Positions 1-5,862 of a DNA stretch of 7,437 bases are shown here, in pieces (positions within the stretch are counted from its first letter, which is position 1; every line of letters starts with the position of its first letter). The notes under the pieces were generated by a model. The model made no database searches and was not told the origin of the DNA. It saw only the letters and a list, made by a program, of their open reading frames with translations. The position numbers and the translations under genes are program-made. The DNA comes from Desulfuromonadales bacterium (GTDB taxonomy: Bacteria; Desulfobacterota; Desulfuromonadia; Desulfuromonadales; BM103), in assembly GCA_030614505.1 (NCBI GenBank), contig JAUWTX010000089.1, positions 1 to 7,437 on the forward strand. The letters are read 5' to 3'.

Positions 1-760
1 CATGATCCAGTGCAACTATTCCATTTTCATAACGCAGTCGAGTGGTCTTATAATTCTTGCCCAGGGTCCAGTTGGTATCAACGATACCGAAGCCATTTTT
101 ATCCTGCTCCACAAAACTGTAGATTCCCAATCCCTGTACCTGGGCACAATTAAGAGAAGAAATAGCTGTCATGCGGCCATCTACAAGCTGCATGGTTGCA
201 GGATCTATCAGTCGAGAGAGCGCACTGAGACCGCTTGCACCACTGTCCGTCCAGGCTCCGGCCTTACCGACAGCACCGAGAGTCAGCTTACCATCGATGT
301 AATATGGATCAGCGAAACAAGTGTCAAAACCCAGTAAGCTGCCAAGTTCAAAGTTATGTGCCTCACGTTGTTCGCGCCACCAGTCGACTTCGCGGCCATA
401 TGCCGGGTGAAAAGCCGTGTACAGGGGCAATTTGCGCGTGCGAGCAGCAGTCAACAAGGCATCCATTTCCGACTGACTGGTACAAAGGGGCTTCTCGACA
501 ATTGCGATCCGGTCGGATTCAATAACACGCATGGCTACTTCAAAGTGCGTGGAAGTCGGTGTTGAAACGAGAAAAGCATCTGCGTTCGACTTCTTCAGCA
601 TCTTTTCCAGGTCGTCATGAAACTGGACACTGCCAGGCAACTCCTCCGCCTTATTCGGATCCAGGTCATGGGCATCGGTCAGCTTGATCCCCGGAGTATG
701 TGTAATCGCCTGCATCTGGTAGTTGGCAATCTTGCCGATTCCGATCAATGCTATCTGCAT
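1..760 (-). CDS. Gfo/Idh/MocA-family NAD(P)-dependent oxidoreductase, C-terminus cut off by window edge
   Basis: The first 253 residues are visible and the frame is still open at base 1. The N-terminus is a Rossmann dinucleotide-binding fold starting MQIALIGIGKIA, with the GxGxxA motif at residues 7-12. The strand-end motif STPTSTH lies at 66-72 and the family hallmark EKP at 89-91, where the Lys normally contacts cofactor and substrate. The second domain contains TAFHPAYG (115-122) and GAWTDSGASGLSAL (168-181). That last stretch sits where most members carry DxGxHxxD; here Ser176 and Ser179 replace the usual His and Asp. From memory, sugar 1-dehydrogenases of the galactose/arabinose type carry DxGxNxLS at this place, so a sugar or polyol dehydrogenase is plausible, but the substrate cannot be named. 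The start at 760 is preceded by AAGGA (764-768), rather close to the ATG, with GGGAG slightly further upstream. The family assignment is firm; the function is not. Confidence 0.88.
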   Translation of the reverse strand, partial: MQIALIGIGKIANYQMQAITHTPGIKLTDAHDLDPNKAEELPGSVQFHDDLEKMLKKSNADAFLVSTPTSTHFEVAMRVIESDRIAIVEKPLCTSQSEMDALLTAARTRKLPLYTAFHPAYGREVDWWREQREAHNFELGSLLGFDTCFADPYYIDGKLTLGAVGKAGAWTDSGASGLSALSRLIDPATMQLVDGRMTAISSLNCAQVQGLGIYSFVEQDKNGFGIVDTNWTLGKNYKTTRLRYENGIVALDH

Positions 761-785
761 AATTCCTTGCTCCCGTCAGTTCGTA

Positions 786-812
786 AAAATATCAAAAGCT
801 AACATTTATCAA
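786..812 (-). promoter_or_regulatory. Candidate sigma70-type promoter for the Gfo/Idh/MocA gene
   Basis: On the minus strand there is a TTGATA -35-like hexamer (807-812), a 15-base spacer and a TATTTT -10-like hexamer (786-791), 26 bases before the start codon. The spacer is shorter than the optimal 17, so this is a weak call. A short direct repeat (828-858) lies just upstream, where an activator could bind. Confidence 0.3.
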
Positions 813-827
813 GTGAAGCATATTTAT

Positions 828-858
828 AGAAGTATTTCACGCAAAAGAAGTATTTCTC
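828..858. repeat. 13-base imperfect direct repeat upstream of the dehydrogenase gene
   Basis: AGAAGTATTTCAC (828-840) and AGAAGTATTTCTC (846-858) are two copies with 12 of 13 bases identical and an 18-base start-to-start period. They lie in the AT-rich gap between the stop of the BioD-like gene and the start of the dehydrogenase gene, upstream of the candidate -35 box. The arrangement resembles a pair of regulator half-sites, but no known regulator motif is recognised. Chance similarity in AT-rich DNA is possible. Confidence 0.4.
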
Positions 859-876
859 TCAAAAACATATAGAGCC

Positions 877-1974
877 CTAACCAAGCAGGGCGTCAATAGC
901 ATTAAAATTAAAACGTTTATCTGCAAGCTCCATAACCAGATCGATCTTCTGGGTGTCCGTCGCATTGAGCTTGGACACATCTTCATTGATAGCGTTGAAG
1001 ACACCCGATGTGGTGCGATTGGTGCGCATATAAGGGATGCCACTGCTATCCAGGATTTTCTGCGTGACAGCGCTGATTCTGGCGGTCCCAGGGATTACTA
1101 ATCCGGCCAGCAAATGACGATACTCGGGAAGATTATAAATGGTAGCCAGGGTCACCAACAATTCATCACGGCTGCTGGTGACAATCACCAGGGAGGATTC
1201 TTTCAGCAGTTCTGTCACTCGCTGAGTTGCCGCAGCACCGATCTGTACGTGATGAACAATCTGACCAGCGGTTTCCTGAGAACCCTGCAACTCAACATCG
1301 AGGGTTTGACTGATACGGCGCAGTGTCGGGTTAGCCAGTATCGGTTGATAATTGAAACCGCCTATCACTTTAAATGGTTCTTTGGCAAACGCCAGTTCCA
1401 GATAGCGTAAAATCTTCTCGCGTTTGTCCGGTATGATCTTGTTGGCGAGAATGGCACGGACCTCGGCCCCTTCCTTCTGGAACAGGGCAAGATTCATATA
1501 AGCTGCATCCACCACATTGCCAACACCACCACCGGTTACCATAAGAACTGGCGCATCGACCAGCCTGGCAACCCGTGCGTTGGAAAAACCGAGCACCGAA
1601 CCGACCCCGGTATGGCCAGCCCCCTCAATAATCAGAAAGTCGTTTTTCCGGTCAAGTTCGGTAATAGCATCAAGAATCTGCTGCTGCATTGCAGCACCGG
1701 AAAGTTGGCCATCGAGCAGCTTCTGTGTATCGCCCGGCATGAGCACCACTGGCGACATCAGTCGGAGATCATCCTCCAGGCCGAAGACCTCTGCCATCAA
1801 AGCAGCATCTTTATCAACGACCATGCCGTTGGCAGAAACCGTTGGCTTGGGGCCAAGCGGCTTGATGAAACCGACACGTTCATACTTTTTGCGTGCCATG
1901 TACATCAACGAAAGGCTGGTTGTGGTTTTACCGCTGTTCTGTCCGGTTGCGGCAACAAAAACCTTGCGGGACAT
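877..1974 (-). CDS. Stand-alone BioD-like P-loop / DRTGG-domain protein (phosphotransacetylase N-terminal-region family)
   Basis: This 365-residue protein resembles the N-terminal half of long phosphate acetyltransferases but has no acetyltransferase domain. Residues 1 to about 210 form a dethiobiotin-synthetase-like P-loop domain: VFVAATGQNSGKTT (5-18, with Lys16 and Thr17 as the nucleotide-binding pair), FIKPLGPK (36-43), VDKD (53-56) and IIEGAG (115-120, matching the BioD EGAGG loop). The Walker A lacks the usual first Gly (Thr10 instead). Residues from about 215 to 330 fit a DRTGG domain, including SSLVIVTSSRDELL (260-273) and GLVIPG (291-296). In long Pta enzymes these domains are thought to be regulatory; the role of the free-standing form is not established, and biotin synthesis is not implied. 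The start at 1974 has a strong TAGGAG six bases upstream. The gene follows the isochorismatase-like gene by 35 bases, so co-transcription is likely. Confidence 0.85.
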   Translation of the reverse strand: MSRKVFVAATGQNSGKTTTSLSLMYMARKKYERVGFIKPLGPKPTVSANGMVVDKDAALMAEVFGLEDDLRLMSPVVLMPGDTQKLLDGQLSGAAMQQQILDAITELDRKNDFLIIEGAGHTGVGSVLGFSNARVARLVDAPVLMVTGGGVGNVVDAAYMNLALFQKEGAEVRAILANKIIPDKREKILRYLELAFAKEPFKVIGGFNYQPILANPTLRRISQTLDVELQGSQETAGQIVHHVQIGAAATQRVTELLKESSLVIVTSSRDELLVTLATIYNLPEYRHLLAGLVIPGTARISAVTQKILDSSGIPYMRTNRTTSGVFNAINEDVSKLNATDTQKIDLVMELADKRFNFNAIDALLG

Positions 1975-2009
1975 AAAGACTCCTAAATCGACGAAGCGAG
2001 TGGCGGGTT

Positions 2010-2585
2010 TTATCCTCTGGTCTTGATCAGTTTCGACACAGCTCTGAATTGATCGTGGGTCGATTTCTTCATCATCTGAAACAATACTGTCTCGGCTGTA
2101 GTCACTACGGCTCCGGCCTGACCGGCATTGTCAATAGCAACCAGGAAATCGGGTGTGAAGCGCGAGCAGATAGCATCACGAACCAGGTGCACATGGTAGC
2201 CGTCTTCAAGCAGACCAAGGACTGTCTGATAGACGCAGACATGGGCTTCCATGCCGGTTACGATCACCTGACTGCGGCCGGCCTGTTTCAGCGCTGCCAT
2301 AAAATCCGGCTCACCACAACAACCGAAGCTGACTTTTTCAACAACAGTCCCACTGCAAGCAGCTGCAAGTTCCGGAACAGTATGACCGATTCCTTTTGGA
2401 TATTGTTCCGTAGTCACAACCGGGACACCGAGAAATTCCGCGCCACTGACCAGCATTCCGACTGTGTCCCGCAAACGCAGATAAACATCTTGCGGCATGG
2501 CCGGGACCAGGCGCTCCTGGATATCAATAACCACCAGAACAGATTTCTCTGCTTCCAACTTGAATTTACCAAGATTGCTCGACAT
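2010..2585 (-). CDS. Isochorismatase-family cysteine hydrolase
   Basis: This 191-residue alpha/beta hydrolase belongs to the isochorismatase/nicotinamidase-like superfamily. All three expected catalytic residues are visible: Asp21 in LVVIDIQERLVP (17-28), Lys84 in VVEKVSFGCC (81-90) and Cys117 in VTGMEAHVCV (109-118). The TEQYPKGIGHT segment (59-69) matches members of the YcaC/ISOC2-like branch, whose true substrates are mostly unknown. There is no sign of a fused aryl-carrier domain, so a siderophore isochorismatase is unlikely. Start choice: an in-frame ATG at 2609 would add eight residues, but the ATG at 2585 has AAGGAG (2591-2596) five bases upstream, so the shorter form is preferred. It is the first gene of a minus-strand unit, followed 35 bases later by the BioD-like/DRTGG gene. 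A candidate promoter lies at 2641-2669. The protein has no signal peptide and is expected in the cytoplasm. Confidence 0.93.
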   Translation of the reverse strand: MSSNLGKFKLEAEKSVLVVIDIQERLVPAMPQDVYLRLRDTVGMLVSGAEFLGVPVVTTEQYPKGIGHTVPELAAACSGTVVEKVSFGCCGEPDFMAALKQAGRSQVIVTGMEAHVCVYQTVLGLLEDGYHVHLVRDAICSRFTPDFLVAIDNAGQAGAVVTTAETVLFQMMKKSTHDQFRAVSKLIKTRG

Positions 2586-2640
2586 AAAAACTCCTTGCTG
2601 AAAAAACAAAATAGAAACTTAAGTTCAGTATAAAAAAATA

Positions 2641-2669
2641 AGAATACACCCGCAGAAGCTGTTCGGCAA
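2641..2669 (-). promoter_or_regulatory. Candidate sigma70-type promoter for the isochorismatase/BioD-like unit
   Basis: Minus-strand hexamers TTGCCG (2664-2669) and TATTCT (2641-2646) are separated by exactly 17 bases, each matching four of six consensus positions. The -10 is about 55 bases upstream of the chosen start at 2585. A perfect 10-base palindrome, AACTTAAGTT (2616-2625), falls in the resulting leader. The call is a prediction from spacing and consensus only. Confidence 0.4.
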
Positions 2670-2711
2670 TGCAATAAGATGATAATTCGCCAGCATTGCT
2701 GCAGATAAACC

Positions 2712-2740
2712 TTGAGCAATTTCAGTTATTTCCCGATAAT
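2712..2740 (+). promoter_or_regulatory. Candidate sigma70-type promoter for the GspE/PilB-like operon
   Basis: TTGAGC (2712-2717) and GATAAT (2735-2740) are separated by 17 bases, matching four and five of six consensus positions. It would give a leader of roughly 120 bases before the ATG at 2869. A small inverted repeat, TAGAAA-GACA-TTTCTA (2764-2779), lies about 24 bases downstream of the -10 and could be an operator. No sigma54-type -24/-12 pair was seen here. Confidence 0.42.
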
Positions 2741-2868
2741 AAAGAAAAACAGTGTCACTGCTCTAGAAAGACATTTCTATGGTATAAGTAAATGCGTGTT
2801 GCTGCAAAGCGCTGTCCGGGTTTCACGGTCAATCCTGCTATCCATCATTTTACTACATGAGGTCCAGC

Positions 2869-4722
2869 ATGTCGCACTCTGACAAAAAGCATAACAAAAA
2901 CACGGAGGCCCATAATCGGCGATCCACTGACAAAAAAGTCCACAAACATATGTTGACGATCAAGGACGTCGCTAAGCTTCTTCTCCAGCGCAGCAGGATC
3001 AGCGACGAACAATACGAACTGATCCTCAAGCGCGGGAAATCCCAGGCGGCACGCCTCAACAGCCATCTTTCCCCATCTCAGATCAAAAAGGATGTCTACC
3101 TGGCGGAATTGGCCTCACCTGCTCAGATAATCAACTCGTTCAGCCTGGAAATCCCCGCAACGCAAAAGAAACTGACCGAAGACGCTATTACCGAATTGAT
3201 CGCACAGGCATCAGGCCTGGAATATATCAAGATTGACCCCCTCAAGCTGGAGCTCGATGTCGTAACCGACCAGATTCCCAGAGCCTTTGCCCTGAAGAAC
3301 CTGGTGGTGCCAATCGATGAGAAGGAAGGCGTGGTAACCATTGCCGTAGCCGACCCTTTCAATGTTCGACCGATCGACGACCTGCAACATGCCCTGGGCA
3401 TCCAGATCAAGAGGATTATTGCCTCACGCAGCGACGTCCTGAAAATTCTGGAAGAGTTTTTCGGCTTTCAGGCTTCAGTACGAGCGGCACAGAGTGATAT
3501 GGGCCTCAGTTCGGAGCTGTCCAATCTTGAACAACTCTTTAAGATGCGCGGTCGCGATGAAATCGAAAGCAGCGACCAGCACATTATATCCGCGGTTGAA
3601 TTCCTTCTGAAATATGCTTTCGATCAGCGTGCCAGCGATATCCATATTGAGCCGAAACGCGAGAAATCGACAATCCGTTTCCGGGTCGACGGGGTTCTGC
3701 ACAACATTCACACCGTGCCAATGAACCTTCACCCGGCGATTGTCTCGCGACTGAAATTACTGTCACGCCTTGACGTTGCCGAGAAACGTCGCCCCCAGGA
3801 CGGCCGCATTAAAACCGAGCACATGGCGAAGGATATCGAACTGCGTGTTTCCACCCTTCCCGTCGCCTTTGGCGAAAAAGTGGTCATTCGTATTTTCGAT
3901 CCGGAAATTCTCATGCAGAAGCTTAACCAGATCGGCTTCTACGATCGCGAATATCAACTTTACAGTACGTTCATCAGAAAACCTAACGGCATCGTCCTGG
4001 TAACCGGCCCTACCGGCAGCGGCAAAACGACAACACTCTACTCGTCCCTAAAAACCATTTCGTCACCGGAAATCAACATCGTCACCGTCGAAGATCCGAT
4101 CGAAATGGTCATGGAGGATTTCAATCAGGTCGGAGTACAAGCCACTATCGGTGTCACTTTTGCCACCGTCTTGCGTAACATCCTGCGCCAGGATCCAGAC
4201 GTACTGATGGTCGGTGAAATCCGCGACCAGGAGACAGCTGACAGTGCCATCCAGGCTGCCCTGACCGGTCACCTGGTCCTCTCTACCTTGCATACCAACG
4301 ATGCGCCGACCGCGATAACGCGCTTACTCGATATCGGCGTACCGGCATTCCTGATTACATCTACTATCAACGGTATCATCGCCCAGCGTCTGGTCAGATC
4401 CATCTGCCAGGAATGTAAATTCGAAAGGTTGCTGACCAACGATGAAATGACCTACCTGAATCTTGAGAAAAAGGAATACAAGGTCTGGGAAGGCAAAGGC
4501 TGCGATGCTTGCCGTGGTACTGGCTACAAGGGACGGACCGGGATTTTTGAGGTACTGGAATTCACCGACAAATTGAAAACAAAGATTACCGACCGTACCA
4601 ACATGGAGGAGGTTTACGCGATAGCCAAAGCCGACGGCATGGTGACCCTGAGAGAACTGGCAATTAAAAAAATGTTTGAGGGTCAAACGACCTTCAACGA
4701 GATTGTCTCTGTAACCGGATAA
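2869..4722 (+). CDS. GspE/PilB-type secretion or type IV pilus assembly ATPase
   Basis: This 617-residue protein is a full-length cytoplasmic motor ATPase of the type II secretion/type IV pilus family, which powers pilin or pseudopilin polymerisation at the inner membrane. Residues 1-28 are a charged, Lys/His-rich tail. Residues about 105-200 fit the T2SSE_N (MshEN-like) domain. The ATPase core shows Walker A GPTGSGKT (380-387, Lys386), the Asp box VTVEDPIE (405-412), Walker B DPDVLMVGE (442-450, catalytic Glu450) and the His box LTGHLVLSTLHTND (465-478). A zinc-binding tetracysteine follows: CQEC (513-516) and CDAC (545-548). This pattern fits extension ATPases rather than PilT-type retraction ATPases. 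The ATG at 2869 is preferred over one at 2857 because TGAGGT (2858-2863) is well spaced for it and nothing precedes the earlier one. No inner-membrane platform, pilin or retraction gene is present, so GspE, PilB and MshE roles cannot be separated. A DUF4197 gene follows by 25 bases. Confidence 0.94.
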   Translation: MSHSDKKHNKNTEAHNRRSTDKKVHKHMLTIKDVAKLLLQRSRISDEQYELILKRGKSQAARLNSHLSPSQIKKDVYLAELASPAQIINSFSLEIPATQKKLTEDAITELIAQASGLEYIKIDPLKLELDVVTDQIPRAFALKNLVVPIDEKEGVVTIAVADPFNVRPIDDLQHALGIQIKRIIASRSDVLKILEEFFGFQASVRAAQSDMGLSSELSNLEQLFKMRGRDEIESSDQHIISAVEFLLKYAFDQRASDIHIEPKREKSTIRFRVDGVLHNIHTVPMNLHPAIVSRLKLLSRLDVAEKRRPQDGRIKTEHMAKDIELRVSTLPVAFGEKVVIRIFDPEILMQKLNQIGFYDREYQLYSTFIRKPNGIVLVTGPTGSGKTTTLYSSLKTISSPEINIVTVEDPIEMVMEDFNQVGVQATIGVTFATVLRNILRQDPDVLMVGEIRDQETADSAIQAALTGHLVLSTLHTNDAPTAITRLLDIGVPAFLITSTINGIIAQRLVRSICQECKFERLLTNDEMTYLNLEKKEYKVWEGKGCDACRGTGYKGRTGIFEVLEFTDKLKTKITDRTNMEEVYAIAKADGMVTLRELAIKKMFEGQTTFNEIVSVTG

Positions 4723-4734
4723 CAGTTGAACGAA

Positions 4735-4740
4735 AAGGAG
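4735..4740 (+). promoter_or_regulatory. Ribosome-binding site of the DUF4197 gene
   Basis: A consensus AAGGAG sits seven bases upstream of the ATG at 4748, inside the 25-base gap after the ATPase stop codon. It fixes the start and supports separate, efficient translation within a shared transcript. Confidence 0.75.
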
Positions 4741-4747
4741 AAAACAC

Positions 4748-5527
4748 ATGACTTCGCGAGCTATGATTCGAACTATGATATGCGTGACTTCCTGCTTTCT
4801 CCTGCTGCAGGCCCTCCCGTTGCAGACAGCTTCAGCCCAGATGGACTGGCTTAAATCGGGACAAGAACTGCTCGGGACCCTCACCAAAAGCCCCCAGGAC
4901 CAGACCAGCCAGACCTCGAGCCTGACCAGCAACGAAATTATTGCCGGCCTCAAGGACGCTCTGCGGGTCGGTACCGAAACGGTTGTCGGGCAACTCGGTC
5001 AATCTGATGGGTTCAACGCTGACCCGACAATTCACATTCCCTTGCCCGAAAACATGCAGCAGGTCAAATCGGCGTTGGCAGCCGTTGGCATGTCGTCCAT
5101 GATGGACGATCTGGAACTCAAGCTGAACCGCGCCGCAGAAGAAGCCACTCCGCCTGCCAAGAAGCTCTTCTGGACTTCGATTGAAACCATGACCCTTGAC
5201 GATGCCATGGGTATTTACAACGGCCCGGACGACTCAGCCACCCGTTACTTTCAGGGCAAGATGTCCGATCCGCTCGCCACAGCGATGCAGCCAATTGTCG
5301 AAAATGCGCTCAATCAGGTTGGTGCAATTCAAGCCTATGATAGCGTGATGGGTCAGTACAGCAGCCTGCCCTTTGTTCCAGATATCAAAGCTGATCTGAA
5401 CAGTTATGTTGTTGATAAGGGGATGGAGGGGATTTTTCACTATCTTGCTATTGAAGAGGCTTCGATTCGTCAGGATCCGGTTAAGCGGACTACGGATATT
5501 CTTCAAAAAGTCTTTGGTTCGGAGTAG
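4748..5527 (+). CDS. Exported DUF4197-family protein
   Basis: This 259-residue protein begins with a classical signal peptide: Arg residues at 4 and 8, a hydrophobic core (about 10-22) and a likely cleavage site ASA|Q after residue 30. The mature part carries the DUF4197 pattern: a Leu/Ala-rich GLKDALRVGTETVVGQLG segment, DGFNADPTIHIPLPENMQ, LKLNRAAEEATPPAKKLF, MTLDDAMGIYNGPDDSATRYF, and near the C-terminus GMEGIFHYLAIEEASIRQDP ending in LQKVFGSE. The family is widespread in Gram-negative bacteria and has no established function. The cleavage site does not look like a lipobox, so a soluble periplasmic protein is most likely. It is probably co-transcribed with the GspE/PilB-like ATPase, 25 bases upstream. 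Codon choice changes near the 3' end: from about 5400 on, third positions shift from mostly C/G to many T. Confidence 0.88.
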   Translation: MTSRAMIRTMICVTSCFLLLQALPLQTASAQMDWLKSGQELLGTLTKSPQDQTSQTSSLTSNEIIAGLKDALRVGTETVVGQLGQSDGFNADPTIHIPLPENMQQVKSALAAVGMSSMMDDLELKLNRAAEEATPPAKKLFWTSIETMTLDDAMGIYNGPDDSATRYFQGKMSDPLATAMQPIVENALNQVGAIQAYDSVMGQYSSLPFVPDIKADLNSYVVDKGMEGIFHYLAIEEASIRQDPVKRTTDILQKVFGSE

Positions 5528-5541
5528 GTGCAACTCCTGGG

Positions 5542-5563
5542 TGCATTTTTGATGCGTTTTTGA
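5542..5563. repeat. 11-base tandem repeat, T-rich
   Basis: TGCATTTTTGA (5542-5552) is followed directly by TGCGTTTTTGA (5553-5563), with one difference. It lies just after the DUF4197 stop codon in a T-rich run that continues with GTTGTTGTTG. It could be a local slippage product; the T-runs may also help Rho-independent or Rho-dependent release. No function is claimed. Confidence 0.5.
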
Positions 5564-5640
5564 TTGATTTTGTTGTTGTTGATTTGCAACCTTCATCCTG
5601 ATTGGACCAGTGTTTTTCAGATTTAGCAATGTGTTGATGG

Positions 5641-5688
5641 TTAAAACTTAGGACCGGCGGGACGCAACCCGCCGGTCCTAAGTTTTAA
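5641..5688. terminator. Perfect 21-bp inverted repeat, probable terminator of the ATPase-DUF4197 operon
   Basis: The left arm (5641-5661) and right arm (5668-5688) are perfectly complementary over 21 bases around a six-base loop, ACGCAA. The core is GC-rich (CCGGCGGG against CCCGCCGG) and the outer part is AT-rich, so transcripts in either direction would end the stem in a U-rich arm (AGTTTTAA on the plus strand). It lies 114 bases after the DUF4197 stop. A strong bidirectional terminator is the simplest reading; a dispersed palindromic repeat element is the alternative. Confidence 0.75.
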
Positions 5689-5717
5689 GGATTTATAAAA
5701 GAAGCACTTAATAAATA

Positions 5718-5745
5718 CTGACACACAGAAAGATCAAATAAAAAT
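5718..5745 (+). promoter_or_regulatory. Weak candidate promoter for rdgC
   Basis: CTGACA (5718-5723) matches five of six -35 positions. AAAAAT (5740-5745), 16 bases further on, matches four of six -10 positions. It lies downstream of the probable terminator at 5641-5688 and upstream of the leader hairpin, so its position is sensible, but the -10 is poor. Confidence 0.28.
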
Positions 5746-5790
5746 TCCCAGCGATTCCCCTTGCTCTCCAAGCCCAAAAAGTGTAACACC

Positions 5791-5825
5791 TTGCAGCCTG
5801 TTGGAGATCGTCCAACAGGCCGCAA
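5791..5825. repeat. Leader hairpin upstream of rdgC
   Basis: The arm 5791-5805 (TTGCAGCCTGTTGGA) pairs with 5811-5825 (TCCAACAGGCCGCAA) over 15 positions with one mismatch (A5795 against C5821), leaving a GATCG loop. The inner 10 bp are perfect. It ends 38 bases before the rdgC start codon. On the plus strand it is followed by A rather than T residues, so it is not a typical terminator for that direction. It may be a 5' UTR structure, a dispersed palindrome or a processing site. Confidence 0.6.
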
Positions 5826-5862
5826 AAACCTTTAAAATTTCACCTGTCAGGAGTACACAAAC

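Larger units (their letters stand above)
5528..5862. other. 335-base noncoding gap between the DUF4197 and rdgC genes
   Basis: No credible gene is seen on either strand. In order the gap holds a T-rich stretch with an 11-base tandem repeat (5542-5563), a perfect 21-bp inverted repeat (5641-5688), an A-rich segment with a weak promoter candidate (5718-5745), and a hairpin (5791-5825) in the leader of the next gene. A reading frame overlapping it from 5801 on the plus strand is in the wrong frame for rdgC and has no family pattern. Confidence 0.7.

Noticed and set aside
2..565. Overlapping plus-strand open frames at the left edge
   Set aside because: They are antisense to the partial dehydrogenase, whose Rossmann motif and EKP motif are clear on the minus strand.
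1517..2026. 169-codon open frame on the plus strand
   Set aside because: It is antisense to the BioD-like gene and its composition (Ser/Pro/Arg-rich) is typical of a shadow frame.
2586..2609. Upstream ATG at 2609 as start of the isochorismatase-family gene
   Set aside because: The extension encodes MFFQQGVF over the ribosome-binding site itself; AAGGAG at 2591-2596 points to the ATG at 2585.
2049..2633. 194-codon open frame on the plus strand
   Set aside because: It is antisense to the isochorismatase-family gene, whose complete catalytic triad makes the minus strand the coding one.
2790..2850. Possible c-di-GMP (GEMM) riboswitch in the ATPase leader
   Set aside because: A GCAAAGC string and a nearby CACGG were noticed, but the conserved order, the GGGACGCAAAGCC-type core and the flanking stems cannot be assembled. 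The GGGACGCAA string at 5659-5667 is only the loop side of a perfect terminator-like stem.
2857..2868. ATG at 2857 as start of the ATPase gene
   Set aside because: No ribosome-binding site precedes it, while TGAGGT (2858-2863) is well placed for the ATG at 2869.
4324..4953. 209-codon open frame on the minus strand
   Set aside because: It lies antisense to the strongly supported ATPase and DUF4197 genes, crosses their boundary, and shows no family motif.
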